From Liolophura sinensis (taxonomy: Eukaryota; Mollusca; Polyplacophora; Chitonida; Chitonidae), in contig NC_088303.1 in NCBI RefSeq assembly GCF_032854445.1, positions 29,831,501 through 29,895,500 of the forward strand: 64,000 nt of DNA, written 5' to 3'. The position numbers were made by a program, and so were the translations under genes. The notes under the pieces were generated by a model. That model ran no database searches. It saw nothing but the letters and a program-made list of their open reading frames with translations, and was not told the origin of the DNA. Below are positions 13,440 through 28,400 of this stretch, in pieces; the first letter of the stretch is position 1; every line of letters begins with the position of its first letter.

Positions 13440-16400
13440 GTAAGACGTGTGGGTATAGATGTAATCAATAGGTGTTCTCAGCCAGTAACAAATGCTACAG
13501 ACACATCTGGTTGGTGGCCCCAATCTTTTTTAATCAGACACTAAAGATACATGAAGTAATTACTGATTCCACTTTATCACTTGTAACTTCATTAACAGTG
13601 TTTTCCAATTGTTCTCGACTTGCAAACTTGTGTAAACTAGTAAACAATCAATCAGACAAATAGTTACATATACAGTATATCATAAGGGTGTGCGTCTGCT
13701 TCGGGAGTGGTAGATCCATGATCAATCCTGGGTTTAGTCACACCTAAGACTGTAAAAGAGGAAGTTGTAACTTCCTCGCTTGGCGTTCAGCATGAAGGGG
13801 ATAGTGCAACGAATGGTTGACCCGTATCAGTATAATGGCTCTGGCGGGGCGGCTTACTTGCCTTTGGTAAGTCGTGTCAATGAAGCAGCACTAGATAAAA
13901 GAGCGGTGGAAATCCGTCCTGCAACAAGGAGGCACATTACATACACCCTAAGGATTCCTTCATCGTCATATGACTGAAAAATTGTTGAGTACGATGTTAA
14001 ACCCCAAGCACTCACTCACTCACAAGGGTGATATGCATACTGTTGGACAAGTTATACATGTATATTTGATCACTATTAATAGCATGGAAGCTGAATTTTA
14101 TCATGTAAAAGCACATAGTGGACATTGTTACCTGTTTTCCATTGTTATCGTATTGAACATTTTTTGTTTTTTTTTTTGTCGTTTCAGGATTACAACAAAA
14201 CTTTAACAGAGATGATAAAAAAGAAGTTAGAACATATACCAAACTATAACCAGTCATTAAAGTGAGTACTGCTGTTATTAAGACCTACTTATTGTTGGCA
14301 TGTTAAGAAGTCCGAATATAGTTGACCAGAAAAATGGCATATTGGAACAACGTTAGCATGGGTTGTTAACGCGTACTTCAGCATTTGCTGCCGTCTGTCT
14401 GCGTACTGGATCTGTCATACAGACATTGCCACAGATTTACATTCTGTCTGCCAAGAGTCCATTGGAATTTAACATTTTCTGTACTTAATACGTTTCATCA
14501 TAACCATTTTATGAATGAGATTTGGCCATGGGTTTATGAAATAACATGATAAATTATAGATGAGAGTTTGAGTTTTACACTGGGGAAGCATATTAATGTA
14601 TTTTTAGCGCATTACTAAATATGTCTCCCGTTAATGGGTAGAAATTAGCTGAAATCAGAGGGGCTTTGGGATTAGCACTCTCTGTTGGTCTATGATTTTG
14701 TCATTTAGTTGCACAAATACTGAGAATAATTTGGAGAATGCTTCAGCAGATTGCCTTCAAACATGAGCGAGAGGTGAGGAGTGTTATCCATCGCTGTCCA
14801 TAAACAACCTTGAAAGTGAGAAAAAAACTTGCTGTTAACCATCTATCTTTTGAGCTAAAACAGTAGAGACCACACTTTATAGTAATGTGTCTCTCCTTGA
14901 ATTACCTCTTGTTTCCTATTCTTTTTTCCAGAGCTTTTCCCTCGAGTATAAACCTTGCTGGTATGCCTCTGACAAACGAAGAGTTAGTGGCCACTAAACG
15001 CTGGCTGGAAATGTTCAATTTTGACTCAGTCAGGATGAAAAGCTATGAAGTCATGCTAGAGTATGCAGACTTGTAAGTACGCTGGGATGTAAAATACATA
15101 CATTTGACAGTGATTCCACCGTGTCATATGACTGAAAAATTGATAAGTATGATGTAAAACCCCAAGTATGCAGTGTACATGTACCCTATTTGACAGTGAC
15201 TGAAGTTCCCTATCATGCCTGTGCAGATTGCTTGATTTTTATTTGATCATTTTTGAGGTAATCTACATTACATGATGTTTAAATGTGATGGGAAGAAGGT
15301 TGGTAAGACTGCTATGAAATGGTGGGGCTGCTTGTATTTGATATTGCTGTATCATGCTGGTTTCGTTTTTCCAAAAATAATCACTGTAAATGTCCTAAAA
15401 TCTTGTCCATGACATAGTAATTCATTTTTCCTGATTTTGAGAGTTGATCTTAAAAAGGTGTTTCAAGGTTTGTTTTGAAAGTAAAGTTATATATGAATGG
15501 GAAAATTGAACTTTCAGCAACAAAAGTGATGTTTTATGACATTTATTTTCCTCTAAAAATGCACTATTTTAGGGTAAAATTTTAGGGTCCTTTACAATAT
15601 ATAGATGATGAATTATGAAGAACTCATCTATCGTTTCCTAAAAAAAAAATGTTAATGCCAACTAGAGATTATTAAATACAGAACAATTATCCCTAGTTTA
15701 TTCTTAATTTTGACAGACAAAACAGCAAGCCTTCATTTCAACAAGATGTCATTACAACTAAAGTTATTGTCTTCTTTTCTTTGTGAAATAGTTTTATTTG
15801 TCTTCATTCCGACTTGAAGTAATGTAAATTTGAAAAATGTCAAGAATTTTAGTGCATTTAGTAGCATACAGCTACATTCATTTATTTATTTATTTATTTC
15901 GTTGGTGTTTTAAGCCATGCTTAGGAATATTTCACTTATAAGATGGCAGTCAGCATTATGGTGGGAGGAAACAGGGCTGCTTGCAGACCTTCCCATGTAC
16001 AGACGGAGCATTCAACTACACACATGTACATCTAGTACTATGTTTGTGTGCTTTGGTATTAAACGTCTTTCTATGAAGTGTAGCAGATTGATTTGTCAGG
16101 ACTGAGGCCGTTTGTGCCTTGGTGAGAATCTTAAATGACTTTGTGGAGAGATGAAGCTGTGGATTTATCAGGTCTCTGTCTGACATGTGGGTTTAGTACA
16201 GTGACAGCAGGCCTTGAATATTTCCCTATGGTAAACTTATGCTCCCGCAGTTTTAATGGTGGTAGGTTCTGTGAGAATGAGGGGTCTCCACACAGTTACA
16301 TGAATCATAAACATGGCCAGATTGCTGGGCTGTGCACTGTTCTTTGTGTTCCTTATAGTGATACCTTGCCAACCACTTTTTAGGGTACACACTGAGCTAG

Positions 16401-19400
16401 CTCTATGGTTGGAAATTTGTGTGTCATTGACGTCTGGAGATATAGTTCATCAGTCATGTTAGTTGTTCGGACTCTTTCATTGTTTAAGGTAAAAAAGTAC
16501 CAACGTACCATGTGACCTGGCATAAATGCTACTCGGCTATTTACAATTACATATACTATAACATGGGCATCTGAAAAAAGTTTTACTAAAAGTCATTTAA
16601 AGTAGAGGAACTATGAAAAAAATCAAGGAGCTGAGTGTTTGTGCATTTGGTAAGTTCTTGAAGGAAACTCACTTGTGCCTGCATAATATGCTGAGACTGG
16701 TGATAAGTAAATAATGTCAACAAATGTTCCCTATAAAGATTTTTCACAAGTCACATGATACAGTAGCACTTTTTTTCATTTTTGATGACAAAAGAGTTTG
16801 ATCTCGACAAGTGTATATTCAACTTGGACATCACTTCTGTAGAACTGACAATCCCTGATATCCCATCACTCTGCATTCGCTATCTGTGTATTGTAACACT
16901 TGTTGGTATGGCTGTGATCACTTTGATCAGTCTACTGCTCCAATTTAATCTTTTAGCTCAAGTTAGCCATTTCCTGTTTTCAGTATATGAACCAAATCTG
17001 TATATGTATGATTTACATAGAGTTCTGACTCTTTGGCAAAATAACGCACTAACACAGTGGCTGCTCCTGGGGTGTTAGAACATTTGATATTTGATCATAT
17101 TTCTGTTGTTCTTGATATGCATTTGTTAGGTGATTGTAAACATTGTTACACAATTAGTCTTAATTGTTGGCCTTTCCTTTATTTGTATGTAATTTATTTC
17201 TACATGTATATGCAATGTACATGCTGCTATGAAATGGATATTGTCCCAAATTACAGTGCTGCAGCAACGCCAAACTACGTAGTGATGGAGGAGAATGGAA
17301 CAGAGGTTTTTCACTCACACTCCAACATTACTGCGGACCACAGAGAATATTTAGCCTTCAGTGCCTATTCCGCCTCCAAAGCTGTGACGGTGAGTTACCA
17401 TGTGTGCAGTGCTGCCTCATAGAATATTTAATGAGATGTTTATGTGTTAATGGTTACCATAGACCTTAAAGTAAAAAGATTTTATTTTATTTCTTTGATT
17501 GGTGTTTTAAGCCATACTCAAGAATATTTCACTTATACGACGGCGAACAACATTATGGTGGGAGGAAACCAGGCAGAGCCCAGGGGAAACCCATGACCAT
17601 CTGCAGATTGCTGGTAGACCTTCCCACTTGTGGCCAGAGAGGAATAAAGTAAACAGACAGGAAATAATGAATAAAGTATATATCAAAGATTGCATGCTGC
17701 ATTTTTCAAAAGATAATAGTAGTGAAATTTTCTGATGTTTTCTGAAGAATTATTAAAGTTTTTAAAGTCTATGGAACACCTGAAAAAGAAGGCCGAATAT
17801 AAAGCCACTGAGCTGCCAGACCCGACTATAGGAGATGTATAATGCAGTCTAGCGAATACTGTAAAAATGACACCTCTCGTCATTTTCACACAATTTACAG
17901 ACATTTACCTGTTCTTGTTTCAGGGTAAACTGGTCTATGTGAACTACGGGTCAGTTGAAGACTTCGGATTACTGGAATCCAAAGGTGTCTTAGTGAACAA
18001 TAGCATTGTTATCTTGAGATATGGGAAGATTCACCCAGGCAGCAAGGTAACTAAATGACCAAGGGAGACTTGGCACATTCAGTATTGTGTAGCTGTTATC
18101 TGGGTTAGGCTGGTCCACAGAACAAGCATATTTGCTTTCGTACCTGGTCCCAGGATTGCTAGGCAGCTTCATGTTAGATTTGATCTGAACTTAGACACAT
18201 AACTTGCGTCTTTGTCATGTAAGTTTAAGGCAACCACTTGTCTCCCACCCGACTATGCATATCTGTATGTCAGATGTAGGAAAGTTTATTGCTAACATAT
18301 CAAAGGTCACCGGATTACCCTGACCATTGGTTTCCTCTGCCATAAATCTGACTGCCACCGTTTAGTGAAAAAGCCCTTAGGTATGGCATTAAATGACAAT
18401 AAGTAATAAATATATTTGAGGTTGAAATGAATTACCTGAACGGGAATTCTGAATGAATGAGTTTATTCTGATAACATGAAAATAATACATAGTCATGTGC
18501 ACATTTCATTGTTTCATTATTTTACCGTTGATCATTGTTTGTTTGTTTACATTATGTGTTTGATCTTGGTGCGCCCCAGGTGAAACATGCCCAAGACCGC
18601 GGAGCTCTGGGAGTTATCCTCTACTCTGATCCCTATGACTTTGCCAACAAGCAGGCTTCGGCCTCTCCTGGTACCTGGTGGTTGCCGAGCTGGGCCATCA
18701 AGTCATGCCATGTGCGTCCTGAGCTGAGCGGTGACCCTTCCACAACACATCACCAGTATCTGGGTCAGTCACCACACTTGTTTTTATCACACATTATATC
18801 ATCTTAGGTTTATTTTGTAATGTTTGAAATTTTAATTCTGAAACTTTGAAATGGAGTAAGTCCTGTATTTTGGTCAGAAAACTGAATACTGATTTAATTA
18901 GCTGTGGGATTTGCTGAAGCTATACATTGGTCAGTTATGTCATATTTGTAATAAAATACCATATTTCACTAACAGTTATACATCAAGGGTAAAATTCTTA
19001 ACTTGAGTAGTAGTTGTCATCTGTGAATGGTAAGTTTAATGATGATGTCTTGCCAAAGCAAGTATTGTTTTTGCGGTTTAACTACAACATTCTTAGATTG
19101 TGTTCATTGGATGGCCCTCACTTGCTCAGACGATTAAAGCATGGACTCAGTATCTCAGGCCCTTGACTGATGAGGACACATGTTCAATCCAGCTCATGCT
19201 GCTTTGGCTGCAGCTTTAAATGTGGAGGTTTGTCATGTACCCACTAAAAGTGCTAGTTTACAACACAGACTCTGGTTTCCTCCATCAATAACTGGGCTTG
19301 CTGCATAGCATTATACTTGCACACAAACTTAATGGCCCTGAATCCAAGATTGTCTTGATTTTCCCATGTATGTGGGAGATTTATTATGTAATATTTTGTT

Positions 19401-22400
19401 ATTTCCCCATTTACAGATGGGTCACTGGAGATCGTTGAAAAGAATTCAAGCTTTGCCAAAATTCCTGTCCACCCAATATCCTACAGTGATGCCAAGGAAC
19501 TTCTGAAGTAAGACCTAATAATGCAGGGAACAGGTCGACTTAACTTCCTCAAATAATTTCCACATATTAACATAAAACATCATTCTTCTTATGAAGCAGA
19601 TACCAAGTCAAGAGAGGGAAATTTCTATTCCCAGTATGGAGGTGACATATTTTTTAATCTCTTCAGGGGACACTACTTTGAAGTAGAACGTTGTGCCATT
19701 TTTATTATCAGAAATTACGATTTTATAATGCGTTAGGTTTTATTGTATTATATTTAATGTGACATCATTATAACGAGTTGGGAAAGGAGTGTTTATAAAG
19801 GTGTAAATAATCCTTCTCCTGGCCATTTGCTGGGTCACAGTTGATTTGAAGAATGTTACCACTGGCCTGTGCGAATTGCCTGTCTGACTGTCCACTATTT
19901 AACAGTGGTGATGCTTTTTTTACGGCAGAGACCTTGGGGGAGAGCTAGTGTCGCAAAAGTGGAAGGGGAGTCTACCTGTGGAGTACAGATCTGGGCCAGG
20001 CTTTAGGGGAGAGGCAGAGAACAGGTACCGCACATTACACTGTGTGTAGGTGGATGGGGGGCTGTAATTATGGGGTGTTGAGAGGTGCATGTAAAAAGGT
20101 TACTTCTTGGGTGTTGAGAGGTAATTTTGGTAGGTACTTACCTGAACCTCACTCACCAGGACTGGACTGGTGGGTCGTTTAGGTCCTGCTTTTTGTGAGG
20201 TGTTTTTTTTTCACCAGGGTTTTGTTAGTTTCCTTTACCTCAACCCTGACCAGGGGGCCTCTTCTGATGGCAGAGGGGGTTTGCATGCCAGCGTGGCAGA
20301 ATGACCTAGGAGCCTCCCACCAATTCTTGAGTACAGCGTGAAACATCAGGCAAATAAATAAATAAATAAATCAACCCTGACCACCATTGTCTGTTTAAAA
20401 TGAAATTTAATATCAGTACATTGTCAGCGTTGCAAAGTTCATACTATAATATTCATTCCAAAGTGAAAAGAAATGTCACGACCCAATGCTGAACTCTGCT
20501 CTATTCCAATAATAATAATAATAGTCATGAAGTTTTCAGTTTTGCTAAAAAAAGTACCTCCATTTAGGATGGTAATTTTATGTTTGTTTTCTTTTAGGAC
20601 GGTGAAATTGGAGGTTGCAAACAAAAGTGTGAAACGTACAATATACAACTTGATAGCAGTCATTCGTGGCCAACATGAAAAAGGTAAGGGTAGTGTGTCT
20701 GTATGTAAGATATATTTGCTTACCATGCTGCCAACTTGGACTGGCTTCTTTTCTCACAATACTAAATATCGTGATGTAAGAAAAGGGGAGAGAAAGATAC
20801 AGTAGGCCTAGAATTACACCTGAAAGACTCAATTGGGTGTCCGTGGCCTTGTGGTTAACATGCTAGTGTATCCCAATGACTCAGGAGCCTCTCACCAATG
20901 CGTTCGTTGTGAGTTCAAATACAGGTCATGCTGGCTTTGTCTCTCGTCAAGGAGTGGGAATGTGTTCCTCTGGAAATGACCAGGTTTCTTCCCACCATAA
21001 TGCAGACAGAGGCTTTATGGGTTAAACATTCTTGAGTACAGCGTAAAACCTCAATCAACTAGATAAACACAAACGTGACTGATGGGAGCAGGAAAGAGAT
21101 AAAAGTTCTGAAGATTTCTGGTTGATTTCTGTAGAAAATAATCCTACCGAACAGTGCACGCTAGGTACTTAGTACTAACAGGGCATGTTTGTTTATTATG
21201 TGTATGTAGTGTTGTTGAATTTCTCTTGAGTGCATGACTTGAGTGTTGGTGTCATTGTTGCAGACCAGTATGTGATCGTAGGAGCGCACCATGACTCCTG
21301 GACGTGGGGAGCCATTGATGCCGGCTCGGGTAACGCTGTTCTTATAGAACTGGCTAAGACCTTCGCCCAGAAGACGAAAACTGGTGAGCTGGAGGACAAA
21401 ATCAAGCATGAATTGTGCACGTTTCTTCAAATTTCAATGGCATTTAATGACTGAATGTCTTATGGCATGAAAAACTTAAGTAGACCAAAAACTGTCACCT
21501 ATTTCTTGGGATTGGGAAACTTAATATGTCTGTGAAGATCATTTGAAGGGAAGTATTGTGAACGTGTCTGCCTATAGCATAAGACCACAGATGTTTCCAG
21601 AGGCTGTATTTTTTGTACTTATAAGTGTGCGCAAATTTCTTTAAAAAAATCTTGAATATCAACTTTTGTAATATTAAAGAGTGTGTGGAAAATGTGTAAT
21701 ATTCATGTCACGCTTATTTTAGTTTGTAAGTTTTTAGTTTTAATTGCATTGAGAAATGAGAATCTGGGAAAGCAGGAGAAGACCAGCATGGGAATATACT
21801 TGTACAATTACTTGAAGACTGTTAGTACTTAGCACCCTAATTCCTCAAACTTTTCGCATATGAAAGAGGAACTTCCCATGCAATTTATGCACATTTTGAG
21901 TGAGTAAGTGAGTGCTTGGGGTTTAACGTTGTACTTAACAATTTTTCAGTCATGTGACGACAACTCATGTTAAAGTTGGAAACAAAAGTATATTGGTCGG
22001 ATTGGCCAATTCCAGGGCTTCATCAAAAGCGTAATTTTATGAGTCTACGCAGAATAATGCCTTCAGAATATGCTTGAATAAACACCTGACAAACTTGGGA
22101 AAAGATGGAAGAATTACAGTGATCCATTTGCAATTGTGTGAGTTCTGCTTTTCTGTTAATCAGGATGGAGGCCAAGGAGGACAATAATATTTGCATTCTG
22201 GGATGCTTCCAAATATGGACAGATTGGGGCCTACAAATGGGCAATGGTAAAATGTGATACTTGTTGTATAATATCCCACAATTCTAACAGCATGGTTCAC
22301 AACAATATATTTATAATTTATGGGATGCACAAAGGTGATGGAAAGAATCTGACTGGATTGTCAGTCATGTGTCTGATGGGACATCAATAAGATATGTCTC

Positions 22401-25400
22401 TCAGATAAAACATGTCTGTAGTTTTTACTCTATCCATAGTGTTTTTTAAACAAATTTTGGAATTGTGTGCAACCTTTACATCAAGTAAGGGTTTGCTCAG
22501 TCTAACATTTATTGGAGAACCACCTGTCTTCCACCAATATGGTCATGTATCTTTATGTCAGATGTTGGAAAGTTTCTCCGAGTAATATTCTTGAGTACGG
22601 CGTAAAACACCAATGAAATAAATAAATAAATAAAACTTATAATAGGTCTGTGGTGAATAAATATATCAGGTGGTGCGTTTTATCCAGACACCAAATGTAG
22701 AAAGCTTGGAGATATTAGATCTTGCATAAAGGACCGTAATTCACCAGATATTGGCCATATTTTAGAAAGACAATCTGTCTCTATCACACTGATTTGGCTC
22801 GGGCTTCAAGTCAAGTCAGGTTTGCTGGCAAAAGACAGTGGTTTACTCTGGGCACTTCAAAGTCTGTAGACATATAAGTGAAAATTAAGTAAAAAATTTT
22901 CGAGCATGGCATTTAACAACTCTTAATGAATCAACCAATCAGACCAGCCCATTTAACACCTCTTAAATGAATCAACCAATCAAACCAACCCATTTAACAC
23001 CTCTTAATGAATCAACCAATCAAACCAACCCATTTAGCACCTCTTAATGAATCAACCAATCAAACCAACCCATTTAGCACCTTTTAATGAATCAGCCAAT
23101 CAAACCAACCCATCATTGTGCTGTGTCATTGTTTTTAAAACTTTAATTGCAAATAATTATTCTCAGATAAGCTCAGTAATTTCATGCAAATATGTTCATG
23201 GTTTTCATTGGAAAATAGTTTAGCATCAAATGGTTATGTCCCTTTTCAGGAAAACGCCAAGCAGTTGGAAGCAGGAGCTGTCGCATATATCAACCTGGAC
23301 TCCTTAATAAGAGGTGGGTGAGAAATACATAAGAAGTGTTGTTGTTAATGTTTTTATCACATTTGCAAAGAAGAAACACATTTCATTGTTTTAGGTACTA
23401 GTGCCTGGGCTGTTGTACATGATTTAATGAAGGATGTACGGTGTCTATATAAAGTCCAGTCTTATGTGTCTATATGAGTGATTGTGTCTTTAGTGAAGGT
23501 TGTACACTACCTGATTGTCTGCACAGGTAACCACAGTTTCTATGCTGAGTCCAGCCCCATGCTGGCTGATGTGATCCTCCAGGCTGCCCAGTCTGTTCCC
23601 TGCGCTGACCCTCAGCATGGCCCAGGGATGAGTGTGTATGACATGTGGGCTGGAAACTTCCCAAGGCCCGGCACTGACCCTGCCTACCCACAACCAAAGT
23701 ATGTCGCCTTTATTACAGGCTTCTTTGTTACCTGTACAAAGTTGCTGCCATTCTTGTATTACTCATCTTCATGTATTTCAAAGCCAAATTCACATCAAAA
23801 TCATATTGTTTAGGCATGCTCTAGGAGGATTTTGAAGCCTCTGCCCAAACAAGGATTGATAATAAAAACCACAAGAAAAAATAATTGGCCTGTCTTGTAA
23901 AATTTGTTGTGAATAGCTACATCAGGGTGTTTATATACAGCTCTGTTTACAGTGCCTTCAACAGACATATGCAACTCTCTTGTCAAACCAACAGAATTCT
24001 AGAACGTCTCATATGGTTGAAAAGATTTATATCCTAGACCAGGCCTTTATTGTTGTTTAAACTTGTTATTTCAGTGTGCCTTTATTGGGAGGAGACAGTG
24101 ATTATGCCCCCTTCCTCTACCTTCTGGGTGTTCCCTCCCTCTCACCAGTCTACACTTACAACCTTAATGTAAGTACTTTGTGGAATTGATTCAGCTTGTG
24201 TGAGTAAGGTATAGAGTTAACGTTTTAGTGAATATAATCTGCCCTCTTACATTCAGCACGAGTAAAGCATTGACTCAAGTCTACCTTATTTATGGGTCTA
24301 TTGGTGAGAATCACCGGAGGCCCATTATAGTGGCATAAAAAATTGTAAAGAAATTGCCGGAAGTAGTTTCACCCAAGTACGTGTCAGTGCGCTTAACGAT
24401 GTAGACTGTGTGTTATGGTCAAATATTAGCTTTTTTTGTGACGTTTTCTTCATGATGGATTTATTTGTTATGATTATGCATTGAATAAAAATTTTCATTT
24501 CTTTGCTTTTATTTGTTATTCATTTAGTTTCATGTCATGAAAGGTTATCGAATGCACTTGTGCTTTTTTGAGGATGGTGACAGTAAATGCAACATACCAG
24601 TGCGTACCTTGATTGCCTGTGATGGCATATGCAGGGCAAAGATTTACACCATGTAAGGTAGCCTAGGTTCATGTATTTAACAGCTACTAATAATATTTAG
24701 GCCTACCTTACAGCAATCGAGCACATTGTTAGTCACCAAAATGGTGAAAATAAAGAATGTGGAAGCTATTAGACGGCGAATATGCCATTTAACCTTGATC
24801 CCAGTGGTACAGATAAGGGGCATGCAGGTATAAGTGCGCTTAAAGATTAGAGAATATGCTTCTAAAATGGAAACAGAGCATACTGAATACGCATGACGAT
24901 TTGTGTGTACACCTACATTCCTGAAAACTGTAACGTACATGCAAGATTTAAAGCAAACAGTCCCGCCTAAGATAAAGTAGATCTCCAAAGTAGTTTATGT
25001 GCGCAACGCTCTCCATGACGTGTTAGTTTTCAGAATTCGAAGGTTACAGCAAAGGCTCTTGTACCACTACCCACAATCGTGGAGAATGACTACTGTGATA
25101 TTTATATTTGTGACATTCTCTAGTGTTTCCCATGAAGAAGATGTAGCAAGGGCTAAAAAAAAAAGATAATTTGGGCAAGTGAAGTGTTAAGTGTTTTCAA
25201 AAAATGTGTACTGCAGTAGGCTTACCCAGTATTCCGTCTCTTGGAAAAGTATTGAGTATTGTACTCCCTCCGAAAATTCTCTGTAGCAATGCTTGAAACC
25301 TTGGGTTACTACCCCATAGTTGATCTTCCTAATTGGGTAAATGCCAACAAACTTATTATTTTTCATGGTCCATTGAAGAAGTTATGTGTTAAATTGTGGA

Positions 25401-28400
25401 ATGAGCTGTTAGTAGTTGTTTGCAATATGTGATGAACATTTGGATATAATCCTGAAAAGGCTGAAAAAAAAGTTGACAGATTGTATATGTATTTTATGTG
25501 ACCTAGTCATATTTGTACTTTTCAGATACAACTATACAATGTTGGGACCAAAACATGTATTGTATTATGATATGTTGCCTTGATCTGTTGCCACATATGG
25601 CAGTGGTACAAATGATGAAGATTTTCATGCTCACACTAACTGAACAAATAGAAATGTTAATGACTTAGTTGAAAAAAAAATTTCGGGGAAAATGTCTACA
25701 ATCTTGCAGTATATCATAATACGATGTTCTGGTGCGAGGCATTCTCTTTAAAGTCCTGTCATAATGAGGTGGGGGCCGGGTCCTCCATTACAGACAGAAT
25801 AACTGACAGGCCCTTTGTGGGTGGAGAAGACCAATGAATTGTACTAGAAGACAATTGGTCATAATTTGCAAGAAAAATGAAAATAGAAGAAGAGCAATAG
25901 ACCCATTTCACAGTCCTTGGGCTCTAGTTCAGTTAATACAGTGCACCCTCCTGCATTCAGCCTTTATTTGAGTAAAGGCATTGAGTTAACTCTGCATTTT
26001 AGTGAATACAGTATACCCTCCTACATTCAACCTATGTGTGAGTAAGGCATTGAGTTAACTATGCCTTTTCACTTGATACAGTATGCCTAACTACTTCACC
26101 CAATCTAAATATGAGTACCTCACAGAGAACTTCTTTTTAGTGAATACAGAGGTACTGTTCGAATCCTTGAATTTGAGTACCTCTCCAGCTGTGGCGAGAT
26201 AACAAGCAAATGAGGCAGCACAGGGATTCCCACAGTGCAGCATTCACTCCTGGATCGCACATGTGAACAGCATGACAGATTGAAAGTGAATTATAAGTCT
26301 AGTAAAACAAACAAGGTCTTCCTTCCTATTGATAATGTATTATAAAGTATTTGTAATTCCCAATGATCTGCTCAGCAGAACTGAAGTTACATGGTAGGCT
26401 GCATAATTAGAACACAGTACCGTGTCTGACATTTAAAATTCACATTTCCTGTCGTGTACACTTCAAGGGGTAGTAACCCAGTGAGAAAAGTCAATTTTCG
26501 GCGTTGTTTCGAAATATAGCGACTTAAGTGAGTGGATGGTTGAAGAGAAAGCCTGGATAAAACTTAACATTTGATTTTGTCAATTCAAAGTCAGATACAT
26601 GTCAGCAGACATCTGAAAGTCTTAACTTTATGTAGATGACGTTTAAAATTACAGCACAATTTTTTGTCATAGACAATAAACAAAGTAAACAAACCCATGC
26701 AAACAACTGTGGAATGGTTTGTTTCTGACAAATCAATGCCATGAAGATTGTATGTTCAACCTCACTGATCCTGGTTTTTGTGTTTGTAGGCCTTTGATAC
26801 TTTACCTAATTACCCAGCCTATGGAACCCTAGACGACACCTACGATTACCTACTGCGCTATATCGACCCTGACCTACGTCTCCATGCAACCATGTCAAAG
26901 GTCATTGCCGAGGTGACGATGAGGCTGGCTGACTCTGCCATCTTGCCTCTGCGTGTGTCCAGATTAGAGGATTTGCTGGAGGAGGGGTGGGATTACCTGC
27001 AAGCCTACAGCAGTGACATGGAAAATGTGGAGCTCAGCTTAGGTGAGAGCTATCAGGAAGTCGCACATACATCTCACAGGGCATGCGTCACTCTCCTTGC
27101 TCACTTCACAACACGGCCGCGCCTAGTGAGTTTAGTGCAGAAAACACGAACTCCAAGGTGACTGAGATCACAGTGGTGAAGCTGATAAAAGGTGTAAGAA
27201 AATAAAACGGATATACAATATACACACACTGAATATGACAGAAAAACAAAAACCCAAGCATACAGACTGTACATACATACATACATACATACATACATAC
27301 ATTGTAAGTGGTTGAAGAATGCTAAGATTTCAATAAGTTACAGGAATAAGTTGAATGAAGTTGGACTTCAAGCTTCAGATCAAATACATGTAGAAAGATT
27401 TGCAACTAACCTGTGTCATGTTTATATAAATAAAGTATAAATAAAATTACCCTGGCCCAGAAATGCAACAATGGCCATATTTGTTGCTTTTCTTATATAT
27501 AAGACAACAAAGTAAATGTCTGTTTTTCCTGTTTGTAGTGCCATTGCGCTATGCCATTAATGATTTTAAGAATTCAGCAGAGAATTTCACCGCAGTTGTG
27601 TCGGCCATTAATGTTACCAAAGCTAGGTAAGTATCATCAATGTAATCAATGTAAGCAAATCCAGCTCATGCTTGCGTCCTCTCTGGTCGTACATGTAAAG
27701 GTCTGGCACCAACCTGCAGATGGTCATGCATTTCCAGAGTACGGTTTCTTCTGACCATAATGCTAACCATGGTCATATAAGTGAAATATTCTTGAGTACG
27801 GCATAATATTTCAATCGGATAAATAAATAAATATAAATGTCCGTACCAAGAGCTGTGGCATAAAAGAATAGCCTAGTGCAATGCTTCCCTCAGAGTGCTG
27901 CTCAGCTTTCTCCACACATAAACCTGACTACCATTACAGAAGTGAAATGTTCTAGAGGGTGACATAAAAGACACCAATCAGATCAATCAAATTAATCCAT
28001 TGTGACGTGGATTGTAACATGAATTCTGTTCACCATTGTCTCAGTTTCGTTAAAACAAATTTTATTAGAATTTTAACAGGGATGAAACAACTCCCAGGGG
28101 TTTTATTCCTGCCTTTCCCACTGTCATCTTATGTAACGATGTTGTAAATATTTGATGCCCTTTTTTTTTTTTTGCTTTTTTAGAGAGTCTGATATTCGGA
28201 CAATAAATGACCAGCTGTTGAGAGTGTCACGGGCATTCTTAACCAACCGTGGATTACCAGGGGCCCCTCAGTACAGGTGAGAGTTCACAATAGAATTAAT
28301 AGGAATTAATCTGGCTTGACATCCAAAAGTAGTGCAAGTTCAAAGCCAGCTCTAGCCAATTATTGCAGATTCTATTCAATTGGCCATTTATGCTGTTAGT

